From NCBI GenBank assembly GCA_963701445.1, contig CAVPAM010000002.1, positions 124,001 to 188,000 of the forward strand: a stretch of DNA of 64,000 nucleotides, written 5' to 3'. This document shows, piece by piece, positions 26,351-36,145 of the stretch. Below the pieces are notes generated by a model that did no database searches, was not told the DNA's origin, and saw only the letters and a program-made list of their open reading frames with translations. How positions within the stretch are numbered: position 1 is the first letter of the stretch; each line of letters starts with the position of its first letter. The translations under genes and the position numbers were made by a program. Source of the DNA: CAKZLS01 sp963701445. GTDB lineage: Bacteria; Pseudomonadota; Alphaproteobacteria; Rhodospirillales; Defluviicoccaceae.

Positions 26351-28768
26351 TCAGTGCGTGATGACCCCGCCCACATCGTCGTCATCCGACTGAGATGACG
26401 ACAGCGCGGCCTTTTCCTCCTCGGCGTTCTCGTCCCAATCGATCGGGTTGAGCTTCGAGACCAATGCGTTCTCAAGCACATCGTCGACTGTGGTCACCGG
26501 AATGATGTTCAGTCCCTTCTTCACATTGTCGGGAATCTCGGACAGCTCCCGCTCGTTGTCCTTGGGAATGAGAACGGTCTTGAGGCCACCCCGGTGGGCC
26601 GCCAAAAGCTTCTCCTTCAATCCGCCGATGACCAAAACCCGGCCCCGCAGCGTGACCTCTCCGGTCATCGCCACGTCCTTCCGCACCGGAATACCGGTGA
26701 GCACGGAGACGATCGATGTCACCATGGTGACGCCCGCCGAAGGTCCATCCTTGGGCGTCGCTCCCTCCGGAACGTGAACATGAATGTCCTTGGTGGAAAA
26801 AATCGTCGGTCGAATACCGAACCGGTCCGCCCGTGACTGCACATACGAACGCGCCGCCTGGATGGATTCCTGCATGACATCTCCGAGCTTACCGGTGATG
26901 GTCATGCGCCCCTTGCCCGGCACCATAACGGCTTCTATCGACAGCAATTCGCCGCCGACTTCCGTCCACGCCAACCCTGTGCTGACACCCACTAGGTCCT
27001 CGGTCTCCGCCTCGCCGTAACGGAAGCGCTTCACGCCGGCGTATTTGGTCAGATTGCGGCGATCGAGGTGAACCTCCGACCGGTCTCCCATCATAATATC
27101 TTTGATCGCCTTGCGCGCCAAATTGGCGATCTCGCGTTCCATGTTTCGAACGCCCGCTTCCCGGGTATAGTAACGAACAAGGTCACGCAGGGCCGCGTCG
27201 GAAATGGACCACTCCCCGGGTTTGAGTCCATGGGCCTCAACCTGCTTGGGAATTAGGTGCCGCTTCGCGATCTCTATTTTCTCGTCCTCGGTGTAGCCGG
27301 AGATGCGGATGATCTCCATGCGGTCGAGCAGCGGCGGCGGCATGTTCATGGAGTTCGCGGTTGTGACGAACAGAACATCCGACAGGTCGTAGTCGACCTC
27401 CAAATAATGATCATTGAAGTTAGAATTCTGTTCCGGATCGAGTACCTCCAAAAGGGCCGAGGCCGGGTCGCCGCGCCAGTCGTGCCCCATCTTGTCCACT
27501 TCGTCGAGAAGGAACAGCGGGTTCGACGCCTTGGCCTTTTTCATCCCTTGGATCACCTTCCCGGGCATGGATCCGATGTAGGTTCGTCGATGGCCGCGAA
27601 TTTCGGCCTCGTCGCGAACTCCGCCGAGAGACATGCGCACGAAGGTTCGCCCCGTCGCACGTGCGATGGATTTGCCGAGAGACGTCTTGCCAACCCCGGG
27701 CGGTCCGACCAGACACAGGATCGGGCCACGGAGTTTGTGGGTACGCTGCTGAACCGCAAGGTATTCAAGGATCCGGTCCTTGACCTTCTCCAGGCCAAAG
27801 TGATCCGCATCCAGGATCTCACGGGCGAGCCTGATATCCTTCTTGACCCGAGTGCGCTTTTTCCACGGGATCCCGAGCATCCAATCGAGATAATTGCGCA
27901 CCACCGTTGCTTCGGCTGACATCGGGCTCATTGACCGAAGCTTTTTCAGCTCAGCGGTGGCCTTTTCCCGGGCTTCCTTGCTGAGCGCCGTTTTCTTAAT
28001 GCGCTCCTCGAGTTCGCTGTTCTCGTCGCGACCGTCCTCGCCTTCGCCGAGCTCTTTCTGAATGGCCTTCAGCTGTTCGTTCAGATAATACTCCCGCTGC
28101 GTCTTCTCCATCTGCCGCTTGACACGATTGCGGATCCTTTTTTCCACCTGGAGAACCCCGATTTCGGCCTCCATGTGAGAATAGACGCGTTCCAGCCGCT
28201 CAGCGACGGTGTCGATCTCCAGAAGTTCCTGCTTATCAGAGATCTTCAGGGCCAGATGCGAGGCAATGGTATCTGCGAGCTTGCTCGAATCGTCGATCTG
28301 ATTGATCGAAACCAGCACCTCCGGTGGCACCTTCTTGTTCAACTTTATGTACTGCTCGAACTGGCCAACGACGGTTCGCGCGAGCGCTTCCAGTTCCTGG
28401 ACGTCCCCAACTTTTTCATCGATCAACTGGGCGTGAGCCTCGAAAAACTCCTCGCGATCGGTGAACGCGTCGATTTCCGCTCTCTGACCACCCTCCACGA
28501 GGACCTTCACGGTTCCATCGGGCAACTTGAGAAGCTGCAAAACGGTCGACACGGTGCCGACCGAGAAAATGTCGCCGGGACTTGGGTCATCCTGAGCGGC
28601 GTTTTTCTGCGCCACCAACAGAATCTGCCGATCATCCTTCATCACGTCCTCAAGGGCGCGCACCGACTTCTCACGTCCCACGAACAAAGGAACGATCATG
28701 TGCGGAAACACCACGATGTCACGCAGAGGTAGAACCGGATAAAGATCAGCTGGATTGGTCAAAATCAA
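26351..28768 (-). CDS. lon: ATP-dependent protease Lon
   Basis: A cytosolic AAA+ serine protease of 805 residues that degrades misfolded and regulatory proteins. Domains in order are an N-terminal LON substrate domain (about 10-205), an AAA+ module with Walker A GPPGVGKTSLG (about 355-365) and a C-terminal protease domain with the catalytic Ser in PKDGPSAGVTM and Lys in GGLKEKLLAAHRGG. The tail is acidic and Ser-rich. It lies 116 bases downstream of clpX. Confidence 0.97.
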   Translation of the reverse strand: MILTNPADLYPVLPLRDIVVFPHMIVPLFVGREKSVRALEDVMKDDRQILLVAQKNAAQDDPSPGDIFSVGTVSTVLQLLKLPDGTVKVLVEGGQRAEIDAFTDREEFFEAHAQLIDEKVGDVQELEALARTVVGQFEQYIKLNKKVPPEVLVSINQIDDSSKLADTIASHLALKISDKQELLEIDTVAERLERVYSHMEAEIGVLQVEKRIRNRVKRQMEKTQREYYLNEQLKAIQKELGEGEDGRDENSELEERIKKTALSKEAREKATAELKKLRSMSPMSAEATVVRNYLDWMLGIPWKKRTRVKKDIRLAREILDADHFGLEKVKDRILEYLAVQQRTHKLRGPILCLVGPPGVGKTSLGKSIARATGRTFVRMSLGGVRDEAEIRGHRRTYIGSMPGKVIQGMKKAKASNPLFLLDEVDKMGHDWRGDPASALLEVLDPEQNSNFNDHYLEVDYDLSDVLFVTTANSMNMPPPLLDRMEIIRISGYTEDEKIEIAKRHLIPKQVEAHGLKPGEWSISDAALRDLVRYYTREAGVRNMEREIANLARKAIKDIMMGDRSEVHLDRRNLTKYAGVKRFRYGEAETEDLVGVSTGLAWTEVGGELLSIEAVMVPGKGRMTITGKLGDVMQESIQAARSYVQSRADRFGIRPTIFSTKDIHVHVPEGATPKDGPSAGVTMVTSIVSVLTGIPVRKDVAMTGEVTLRGRVLVIGGLKEKLLAAHRGGLKTVLIPKDNERELSEIPDNVKKGLNIIPVTTVDDVLENALVSKLNPIDWDENAEEEKAALSSSQSDDDDVGGVITH

Positions 28769-28884
28769 AACGCCTTTTCAGTTGGGAAACGCGGATTGGT
28801 CGTTGATTGCCGTGTCGAAAATACGCGCCACCCGTAAGGTGGGTTCAAGAATTACCCCGGTCAAGGGCACGTCCGACCCAGCGT

Positions 28885-30153
28885 TCAGGCGCTATTGCTG
28901 CCCACGTCGTCCCGACGATCGGCGTATATGTACAGAGGCTTGGCCTGCTCGTCGGCGACCTCGCGATTGATCACGACCTCTTCCACGCCGTCCAGACCTG
29001 GCAGTTCATACATGGTGTCCAGGAGAATGTTCTCCATAATGGACCGCAGTCCGCGCGCGCCCGTCTTGCGAACCACCGCTCCCATCGCGACGCTCCGAAG
29101 CGCGCCGTCGGTAAACTCGAGCCGGACCCCCTCCATCTCAAACAACCGCTGATACTGCTTGATCAGGGCATTCTTGGGCTTGGTCAAAATCTCTACCAAC
29201 GCGTCTTCGTCCAGTTCCCCCAAGGTAGCCAACACCGGGAGGCGGCCAATAAACTCGGGAATCAAGCCAAACTTCAACAGATCCTCCGGCTCGACCTCGC
29301 GGAGGATCTCGCCGGTCTGCCGTTCGTCTGGCGCGCGCACATCCGCCCCGAAGCCGATCGTCGTACCCTTCGTCCGAGCGGAAATGATCTTGTCGAGACC
29401 CGAAAACGCGCCGCCGCAAATGAACAGGATATTCGTGGTATCCACCTGCAGGAATTCCTGCTGCGGATGCTTGCGGCCGCCCTGTGGAGGAACGCTGGCG
29501 ACCGTTCCCTCCATGATCTTGAGGAGCGCCTGCTGCACTCCCTCGCCGGAAACATCCCGCGTTATCGACGGGTTGTCGGACTTCCGGGAAATCTTATCCA
29601 CTTCATCTATGTAAACGATCCCGCGCTGCGCCCGCTCGACGTTGTAATCTGCGGCCTGCAGCAACTTAAGGATGATGTTCTCAACGTCCTCGCCAACGTA
29701 TCCGGCCTCCGTCAAGGTCGTGGCGTCGGCCATGGTAAAGGGAACGTCGATAATGCGAGCGAGGGTTTGCGCTAGGAGCGTTTTGCCGCACCCGGTCGGC
29801 CCGATGAGCAGAATATTGGACTTGGCCAGCTCGACATCATTATTTTTGCCGCTGTGACTGATCCGCTTGTAGTGATTATGTACGGCCACCGAGAGCACTC
29901 TCTTCGCCCGATCCTGGCCGATTACGTAGTCGTCCAGGACGACGCAGATCTCATTCGGCGTGGGAACGCCGTCGCCGGATTTCACTAATCCGCTTTTGTG
30001 CTCCTCCCGGATGATGTCCATGCACAGTTCGACGCACTCGTCGCAGATGAACACCGTCGGTCCCGCGATCAGCTTGCGCACTTCATGCTGGCTCTTGCCG
30101 CAGAAGGAGCAGTAGAGGGTGTTCTTCGAGTCGCTACCTGCAGTTTTGCTCAT
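28885..30153 (-). CDS. clpX: ATP-dependent Clp protease ATP-binding subunit ClpX
   Basis: A 422-residue AAA+ unfoldase that feeds substrates to ClpP. The N-terminal zinc-binding domain has CSFCGKS and ICDECVELC (residues about 15-42). Walker A is GPTGCGKT and Walker B is IVYIDEVDKI; a pore-loop GYVGED is present. ClpP is encoded 195 bases upstream, on the same strand. That spacer holds no gene but includes an inverted repeat TTGCA-N7-TGCAA of unknown role. Confidence 0.97.
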   Translation of the reverse strand: MSKTAGSDSKNTLYCSFCGKSQHEVRKLIAGPTVFICDECVELCMDIIREEHKSGLVKSGDGVPTPNEICVVLDDYVIGQDRAKRVLSVAVHNHYKRISHSGKNNDVELAKSNILLIGPTGCGKTLLAQTLARIIDVPFTMADATTLTEAGYVGEDVENIILKLLQAADYNVERAQRGIVYIDEVDKISRKSDNPSITRDVSGEGVQQALLKIMEGTVASVPPQGGRKHPQQEFLQVDTTNILFICGGAFSGLDKIISARTKGTTIGFGADVRAPDERQTGEILREVEPEDLLKFGLIPEFIGRLPVLATLGELDEDALVEILTKPKNALIKQYQRLFEMEGVRLEFTDGALRSVAMGAVVRKTGARGLRSIMENILLDTMYELPGLDGVEEVVINREVADEQAKPLYIYADRRDDVGSNSA

Positions 30154-30348
30154 CGCTTTTTCCGTGCCACGGCCAGCGCCGAATCCAACTTGCGTATGTT
30201 AACCATTTGCATATCGGGCGCACAATCCCCAAACAGTGACCTAGTTGCATGACTATTGCAAATAGTCTCGAACATTTCGTGACGCCAGTCCGAAAAACCG
30301 GCGCCCCGGCACTTTAAGTGTCTTGTCAAACCATCCACGCTGATCGAA

Positions 30349-31011
30349 TCAGCCACGTGGGGACTTACCCCGGTCCGGGGATGCGTCTTCGTCGTCTATT
30401 TTTGGGCGGCTTGCCACGACCTCGTCGATGAGACCGAATTCCGTGGCGTTCTCGGGAGTGAGAAACCGATCACGTTCCATGGCATCCTGAATGTTTTCAA
30501 GCGGCTGACCGGTGTGCTTAACATAAATCTCGTTAAGCCGTTCTTTAAGAGCTAGAATCTCACGGGCATGAATCTCGATGTCCGTCGCCTGCCCCTGAAA
30601 TCCCCCCGAGGGCTGATGGACCATGATCCGGGCGTTCGGTAGGGCATATCGTTTGCCCGGCGCGCCCGCCGCCAAGAGCAAGGACCCCATGGAGGCCGCC
30701 TGTCCGATACACACCGTCGAGACCTCGGGGCGGATGTACTGCATGGTGTCATAAATGGCTAACCCCGAGGTTACGACGCCCCCAGGTGAATTGATATAGA
30801 ACGCGATATCCTTATTGGGGTTCTCGGACTCCAGGAACAGCAGTTGGGCACAGATAAGGCTTGAAACCGTATCGTGCACGGGCCCGGTGAGGAAAATGAT
30901 TCGCTCCTTCAACAGGCGTGAATAAATGTCATAGGCTCGCTCTCCGCGGTTGGTCGTCTCGACCACCATGGGAACCAGCGTGTTCATCTGTGTCTGCAAG
31001 CCGTTCTCCAT
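30349..31011 (-). CDS. clpP: ATP-dependent Clp protease proteolytic subunit ClpP
   Basis: A 220-residue self-compartmentalised serine protease. The catalytic Ser is in GQAASMGSLLL and the His in RIMVHQPSGGFQGQ, and the core VVETTNRGERAYDIYSRLL is typical. The start is uncertain: ATG at 31011 has GGAG twelve bases upstream, GTG at 31029 has none, and a third Met at MNTLVPM aligns with many alphaproteobacterial starts. The final residues are charged and variable. It lies between tig and clpX. Confidence 0.95.
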   Translation of the reverse strand: MENGLQTQMNTLVPMVVETTNRGERAYDIYSRLLKERIIFLTGPVHDTVSSLICAQLLFLESENPNKDIAFYINSPGGVVTSGLAIYDTMQYIRPEVSTVCIGQAASMGSLLLAAGAPGKRYALPNARIMVHQPSGGFQGQATDIEIHAREILALKERLNEIYVKHTGQPLENIQDAMERDRFLTPENATEFGLIDEVVASRPKIDDEDASPDRGKSPRG

Positions 31012-31123
31012 TCCTGGCCCGATCTCCACGTCAATTATGTTGGTTTACCCTGTTCGAACAAAGGCGGTTAAGAGCCGTCTCGGTTACCATCACCATCATT
31101 AGATAGTTCGAAACTCGCTTTCC

Positions 31124-32557
31124 TCAATTGGACTCCTCCTCCGCGTCCGCGTCTTCTTCCACTATCTCGTCGGCGGAAACATTGCGATCCGTGACCGCCG
31201 CCATCTCGAGAATGAAATCAACGACCTTGTCCTCCAACACTGGCGCGGCCAAAGCTTCTTTGGCTTTCGGTTCCTTTCTGAAGTATTCGAAAACCATCTG
31301 TTCCTGCCCGGGAAACCGCTGTGCCTCGGCATACATGGCCCGGGTCAATTCATCATCGGTGACCCGAAGATTGTTGACCCGCCCTATCTCCGCAAGGAGA
31401 ACTCCAAGTCGCACGCGTCGTTCGGCGAGCCCCCGATACTCGGTCCGCTGCTCATCGGTGAGGTCCGCGTCCGCCTTCTCGTGCTCATGACCATGGTCAT
31501 GATCGTGGCGATGGTCATGGTCGTGATCGTGATCATGGTCGTGTTCGTGATCATGGTCGTGTTCGTGATTTTGGCCGGATCCGGTGCCCGCCTTCTCCGC
31601 CTTGAACTGCTGGACGATGTTCTGGAACTCGCGATCGACGATGCCGGAGGGCAGTTCGAAATCGTGCATTTCCGCGAGCCTGTCGAGCAGAACCCGCTTC
31701 AGTTTCATCCGCGACAGTTTCTTGAATTCCTCGGCGTGGCTGTCTCGAATTTGCTGCTTCAGGACAGACAGACTGTCCATTCCAAACTTCTTGGCGAACT
31801 CGTCATCAATGACGGCAGGCACGGTCTCATGAATTTCGTTGACCTTGACCTCGAAGATCGCTTCCTTGCCCGCGAGCGTGGCCTCGCCGTAATTCTCGGG
31901 AAAGGTCACGACAACCGAACGCTCTTCGCCTGCCGAGGCACCAACCAATTGGTCCTCGAAACCGGGGATGAATCGTCCAGAACCGAGCTCGAGCTGAAAC
32001 CCCTCGGCCGCCCCGCCATCGAACTTCTCGCCGTCCACGCGCCCAACGAAATCCATGACCACGGTATCGCCGGCCCGCGCCGGCCTAGCCTCGGTCAACG
32101 GAATGGATGTCTTGTGAACGTCAGCCAACCGTTCCAAGGTTTTGTCGACCTCTTCCTCGTCGGCGTTCACCACCAGGCGCTCCAGTTGGATCTTCGAGAA
32201 ATCGGGCAATTCGAATTCGGGAAACAGATCCACGGCCAGGGTGTATTCGAGATTTCCGCCATCCTCGAACGAGGTGACTTCAATTTTCGGCTCTCCGATG
32301 CAACGGAGCCCCCGCTCGCTGACGACAGAGGCCGACGATTCCTGGACCGCTTGCTCGAGAACCTCGCCCTTGACGGCGTCGCCGTAGCGCCGGCGCAGCA
32401 GTTGTACGGGGACCTTGCCAGGGCGGAATCCAGGTATCCGGGCTGACTGCGCTAATTTCTTCAACCGGCTAATGATTTTCTCTTCAACATCGGCGGCGGG
32501 AACAGCGATCTTGAACTCGCGGCTCAACCCATCAACCTTGCTCTCAGTAACTTCCAT
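31124..32557 (-). CDS. tig: trigger factor with His/Asp-rich insert
   Basis: A ribosome-associated chaperone and peptidyl-prolyl isomerase of 477 residues. The N-terminal ribosome-binding domain has ARIPGFRPGKVP (about residues 37-48, the GFRPGK signature), followed by the FKBP domain with DTVVMDFVGRVDGEKFDGG and the C-terminal substrate arms. Within the arm region, about residues 329-358 form a run of alternating His with Asp or Glu, unlike the E. coli protein. The ATG at 32557 is preceded by ACGGGA; a longer frame upstream is not supported. The tail is acidic (DADAEEESN). Confidence 0.95.
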   Translation of the reverse strand: MEVTESKVDGLSREFKIAVPAADVEEKIISRLKKLAQSARIPGFRPGKVPVQLLRRRYGDAVKGEVLEQAVQESSASVVSERGLRCIGEPKIEVTSFEDGGNLEYTLAVDLFPEFELPDFSKIQLERLVVNADEEEVDKTLERLADVHKTSIPLTEARPARAGDTVVMDFVGRVDGEKFDGGAAEGFQLELGSGRFIPGFEDQLVGASAGEERSVVVTFPENYGEATLAGKEAIFEVKVNEIHETVPAVIDDEFAKKFGMDSLSVLKQQIRDSHAEEFKKLSRMKLKRVLLDRLAEMHDFELPSGIVDREFQNIVQQFKAEKAGTGSGQNHEHDHDHEHDHDHDHDHDHRHDHDHGHEHEKADADLTDEQRTEYRGLAERRVRLGVLLAEIGRVNNLRVTDDELTRAMYAEAQRFPGQEQMVFEYFRKEPKAKEALAAPVLEDKVVDFILEMAAVTDRNVSADEIVEEDADAEEESN

Positions 32558-32660
32558 GATCAGTCCCGTGACGTTCTCTAGTTTGTTTTCGATCCCAAAT
32601 GATCCCAAGCTGGCGCCGTTCGGAGGATATTGACATGAAGACCAATTTGCATTGGCGCTG

Positions 32661-32745
32661 TGGTGCGGGCGGAGGGACTTGAACCCCCACGACTTGCGTC
32701 ACAGGTACCTAAAACCTGCGTGTCTACCAATTCCACCACGCCCGC
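32661..32745 (-). tRNA. tRNA-Leu (TAG)
   Basis: The minus strand encodes an 85-base tRNA with a long variable arm. The acceptor GCGGGCG pairs fully with CGCCCGC, the anticodon stem is CAGGT/ACCTG with loop TTTAGGT (anticodon TAG), the T loop is TTCAAGT, the discriminator is A and CCA is encoded. It lies upstream of tig on the same strand, a common alphaproteobacterial arrangement. Confidence 0.96.
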
Positions 32746-33050
32746 CGGATAGCACGCAGCCGCGAGCGAAATCGCGCAACTCTAACAACCATTGAGCTGT
32801 TTATGTCAATCGCATTACCCATTTGCGCGGCGCCGCGTTTCTTGCGGTTGGGCAACTACCTTTCCGCAAGTTGACCGCGCCAACCGGATTTTCTCCCTTC
32901 ACACGGAGATTTAACAGCCTTCCCCACGTCGTGCCCATCAACCGTAGAGAGGAAAATCGGCCCGCCCAACGATCGATCTCACACGACGCCCGTAGAGATA
33001 GAGGAAAACCGGCGAGGTGAAAAGTGCCGATACCGTGTGAGTCCCACGGT
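32746..33050. other. intergenic stretch between malonyl-CoA decarboxylase gene and tRNA-Leu
   Basis: About 305 bases hold the tRNA-Leu promoter candidate near the left end. Nothing else was recognised; the short open frames in it have no family resemblance. Confidence 0.5.
32779..32809 (-). promoter_or_regulatory. promoter candidate for tRNA-Leu
   Basis: On the minus strand a perfect TTGACA (32809-32804) is followed by a 19-base spacer and TAGAGT (32784-32779), about 33 bases before the tRNA. The -35 box is exact but the spacer is long. Confidence 0.4.
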
Positions 33051-34478
33051 TCAGTCCTTCATCAAGCCCTTGATGGCTGACGAAACGGCAATTTTCCCCT
33101 TCGACCGGTACCCCTCGTGATTGATATCGATTCGCGACAGGTCATATCGATAATTGATCATCATCCCCGAGGACTGTTCCAGTCCCTTCCGCGAAACATC
33201 CGCCAGCCAATTCAGCCTCTCTATGCGGGCACCATTGCTTAGGTGGAAATGGGCAACCGGGTCCAGCGCCGCGTCGCCCCGGCGTTTTTCCCGCGCAAGG
33301 TACCGCGCGCCCAGACGCATCAGAACCGGTTTCAAGGTCTTGGAAAGCACCTCGTCTTCCACCCAGTTGGGATTTTCCACGAGGTCCTTCAGCAAGCCCT
33401 TCGCGCCCTTCGCGCCTTCGAGCGCCTTACCAAGCGCCTTGCGCTCCGCCGGCAGCAGAAGGCCGGGTTCGCCCTTGGATAACGTTCTGCGCAGCCACGA
33501 GTTAAACCCCGGGATGGGCGACAATGTCGCGAATGTCTTGATATTAGGAAATTCCGTGGAGAGACGGTCGACGACCCGCTTGATCAAAAAATTGCCGAAT
33601 CCGATTCCGTCCAATCCGCGCTGGGCGTTGGAAATCGAATAGAAAATGGCCGTATCGGCGGAGGCCGGATCTTGCACTGGAGCCGACGAATCCAACAATT
33701 TCCGCACGTTGTCCGCGACACCGTTGACCAGTGCCACCTCCACGAAAATCAGCGGTTCATCAGGCATCCGCGGGTGAAAATACGCGAAGTAGCGGCGGTC
33801 GAAATCCAGGCGGTTCTTCAAGTCCTCCCAGCTTTCGATCGGATGAACCGCCTCGTAGGAGATCAGTTTTTCCAGCAAGGCCCCCGAGGCGCTATCCCAA
33901 GTGATCCGCTTCAATTCGAGGAAATCCACGTCGAACCAAGTGGCGAGAAGCCCCTTTAGATCGTCGTCCAACATGGCCAGCGTCGGATCTTTTCCCTTCA
34001 GCGTAAGAAGTTCCGCGCGCATGTTCACCAGAAACTTAACGCCTTCCGGCAAGCTGTTGAACTGCATTAATAATTTAACTCGCGGCGGCTCAAGGGCCCG
34101 CCGCAGCTCGCGCTGGGCGGCCCGCCGTTCCTCGGGACCATCGGTTCCGCTGAGGGTCACCATCGCCGCATCGACCTCGGCGTCGGCAACATCAAAATCG
34201 GTGGCGAGCAGGGTGAGGAACCGCTCGCGGCCCGATGCATCGAGCTCCAGATAGGCTTTGCCCAGGGCCGCCGCCCGGGCGCGCGCCGAAACCTCGCCGC
34301 CTCGAACCTGCAAGCAGGCCTTCATTTGCTTCCGCAACCGCTGAAGGTCATCTCCGGGTAAATTGGGACGCAGGCTCGCGGCTTCAGCGTCGTATTCGGA
34401 GCCGGCGATGGTCTGCCAACTGGCGCGGAGGCGTCGCACAGCCTGTTTCCAAGGGCTGGTCTTTTCCTGGATCGTCAT
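33051..34478 (-). CDS. malonyl-CoA decarboxylase
   Basis: A 475-residue protein that converts malonyl-CoA to acetyl-CoA and CO2. The N-terminal helical domain is followed by a GNAT-like catalytic domain. Conserved stretches are DTAIFYSISNAQRGLDGI (catalytic Ser region), FATLSPIPGFNSWL and VAHFHLSNGARIERLNW with the catalytic His. The ATG at 34478 has GAGAA close upstream and lies 26 bases after the stop of the NAD(P)HX repair gene, so the two are probably co-transcribed. The role here (malonate use or protection against malonyl-CoA build-up) is not shown by context. Confidence 0.92.
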   Translation of the reverse strand: MTIQEKTSPWKQAVRRLRASWQTIAGSEYDAEAASLRPNLPGDDLQRLRKQMKACLQVRGGEVSARARAAALGKAYLELDASGRERFLTLLATDFDVADAEVDAAMVTLSGTDGPEERRAAQRELRRALEPPRVKLLMQFNSLPEGVKFLVNMRAELLTLKGKDPTLAMLDDDLKGLLATWFDVDFLELKRITWDSASGALLEKLISYEAVHPIESWEDLKNRLDFDRRYFAYFHPRMPDEPLIFVEVALVNGVADNVRKLLDSSAPVQDPASADTAIFYSISNAQRGLDGIGFGNFLIKRVVDRLSTEFPNIKTFATLSPIPGFNSWLRRTLSKGEPGLLLPAERKALGKALEGAKGAKGLLKDLVENPNWVEDEVLSKTLKPVLMRLGARYLAREKRRGDAALDPVAHFHLSNGARIERLNWLADVSRKGLEQSSGMMINYRYDLSRIDINHEGYRSKGKIAVSSAIKGLMKD

Positions 34479-34503
34479 GTTCTCACAATTGATTACGTGG
34501 GGT

Positions 34504-36048
34504 TCAGCGGACAGGGGACACATTGCCCCTCCCCGCTCTCCAATTCGTCTCGAATCGAATATAGTCCGTTTTAAGCGCGCGCAGTATGGAGGGAAGGCCG
34601 TCGATGAGATCCTCGGCGATCAGACCCGGCCCCAACGCCTGCGCCGCCGCTCCGTGAACCCATGCGGCTGCACTCGCGGCTTCGAAGACCGGCATCCCCT
34701 GCGCGATCAGGCCCACCGACATTCCGGCGAGCACGTCGCCGCTGCCCGCCGTCGCCAGTTCCGGCGGCGCCGACGTGTTGATCACCGCCCGCCCGTCCGG
34801 TGACGCAATTACCGTGTCCGGCCCCTTGAGCAGAACTGTGGCGCCGCTCATCCGGGCTGCCATTCGGGCACGTGTCAGCTTGTCCCCGTCGACATCGAAA
34901 ATCCGGGAGAACTCGCCACCGTGAGGGGTCAACAGGCAAGGGCCGGAGATGGCATCGAACAGCGTTTCCGGATCGTCGCTAAAAACCGTCAGTGCATCCG
35001 CGTCCAGCACCGAGGGCTTTCCGGTTTCAAGAACCGACAGCACCCGTTGCCGGGTTTGCTCGGATACTCCGGCCCCGGGCCCCATGAGCAACGCGTTTCG
35101 TTTTGGCTCGGAAATCGCCTCTTCGAGTTCCCCCTGATTGGCGACGGAAGCGAAAATGTTGCCTGGGCGGCCGATGGCGTAAATACCGAACGCTTCGGGA
35201 GCGGCCGCGATGGTGGCAAGTCCCGCGCCCATGCGACGCGCCGCGTCCGCGGCCAAGCGCGCCGCGCCGGTCATCCGATCGCCACCGAGGATCAGTACGT
35301 GCCCGCGGCCATACTTGTTTCCGTCCGGCGCCGGCCATGGAAACCGGTCTCGCCACAAAACAGGGCCGTTGACGAACAATTTCGGAGCGATCCCCGGCAA
35401 CACGCCGTTCGGAATGCCGATATCGACGACAACAAGGTCTCCACAAAGCCTCCTGCCCGGAAAAAGTAGGTGACCGGGTTTCGGCCGGAAAAAGGTGACG
35501 GTGGACACGCAGGACGGGGCGATGCCGCCCAGCACCTCGCCGGTGTCCCCATGGACCCCGCTCGGAACATCCACCGCGACGCAATCCAGTTTTCGGTCAT
35601 TGACCGCCTCGATCACGGCGGCGGCGGCCCCCTCGAGGGGACGTTGCAGCCCGGCGCCAAACAGCGCATCCACCACCAGCGGATTGCCATCCAGCACTTC
35701 CGTGTTCAGCAGGCGAATCGGCCCTTTCCAACGCCGGGCATTGGTCGCGGCGTCGCCCTTCAGTTTCTCGGCCGTACCCAGGAGGGCAAGGCGGACCGCC
35801 CATCCCCGCTCGGCCAGCAACCGCCCGACCACGAACCCGTCGCCGCCATTGTTTCCGGGACCGCACAACACAGCCACCGGCTGCGGTCGCCAGCGACTAC
35901 GGATATCCCGGGCAATGCCTGTGCCGGCCGCTTCCATCAGTTCGATGCCGGGGATGCCGGCCGCCATGGCGGCGGAATCGGCCTGGTACATCTCCGCGAC
36001 ACTCAGCGCCACGTTGTCGCTCACGATTTCCGATCTCACTCTGGCCAT
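34504..36048 (-). CDS. nnr: bifunctional NAD(P)H-hydrate epimerase / ADP-dependent NAD(P)H-hydrate dehydratase
   Basis: Repairs hydrated NADH and NADPH. The 514-residue protein is a fusion: residues 1 to about 215 are the YjeF_N epimerase (CGPGNNGGDGFVVGRLL and VDALFGAGLQRP), and the rest is the ribokinase-like dehydratase with LLTPHGGEFSRIF and the ATP-site motif ATAGSGDVLAGM. It is divergent from dadA, with a 97-base shared upstream region (36049-36145). In many alphaproteobacteria this gene precedes glnB; that neighbour is absent here. Confidence 0.94.
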   Translation of the reverse strand: MARVRSEIVSDNVALSVAEMYQADSAAMAAGIPGIELMEAAGTGIARDIRSRWRPQPVAVLCGPGNNGGDGFVVGRLLAERGWAVRLALLGTAEKLKGDAATNARRWKGPIRLLNTEVLDGNPLVVDALFGAGLQRPLEGAAAAVIEAVNDRKLDCVAVDVPSGVHGDTGEVLGGIAPSCVSTVTFFRPKPGHLLFPGRRLCGDLVVVDIGIPNGVLPGIAPKLFVNGPVLWRDRFPWPAPDGNKYGRGHVLILGGDRMTGAARLAADAARRMGAGLATIAAAPEAFGIYAIGRPGNIFASVANQGELEEAISEPKRNALLMGPGAGVSEQTRQRVLSVLETGKPSVLDADALTVFSDDPETLFDAISGPCLLTPHGGEFSRIFDVDGDKLTRARMAARMSGATVLLKGPDTVIASPDGRAVINTSAPPELATAGSGDVLAGMSVGLIAQGMPVFEAASAAAWVHGAAAQALGPGLIAEDLIDGLPSILRALKTDYIRFETNWRAGRGNVSPVR

Positions 36049-36145
36049 ACAGGAGAGCGCGATGATAGCGGGCCGGCGGGGTGGCGAAAAGCACTCACAA
36101 AATCTATATTCGCAGTCTCATGCGACTTGTCCCGGGAATCAAAGC

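Noticed and set aside
28820..28849. heat-shock (sigma32) promoter before lon
   Set aside because: CTTGAA is present, but the spacing and -10 region do not fit the consensus.
31481..31575. tandem DNA repeat or CRISPR-like array
   Set aside because: The repetition follows alternating His/Asp codons inside tig; there are no spacers.
35495..36145. N-terminal extension of dadA
   Set aside because: The frame is open only because it is antisense to nnr; the Rossmann motif starts at the GTG at 36146.
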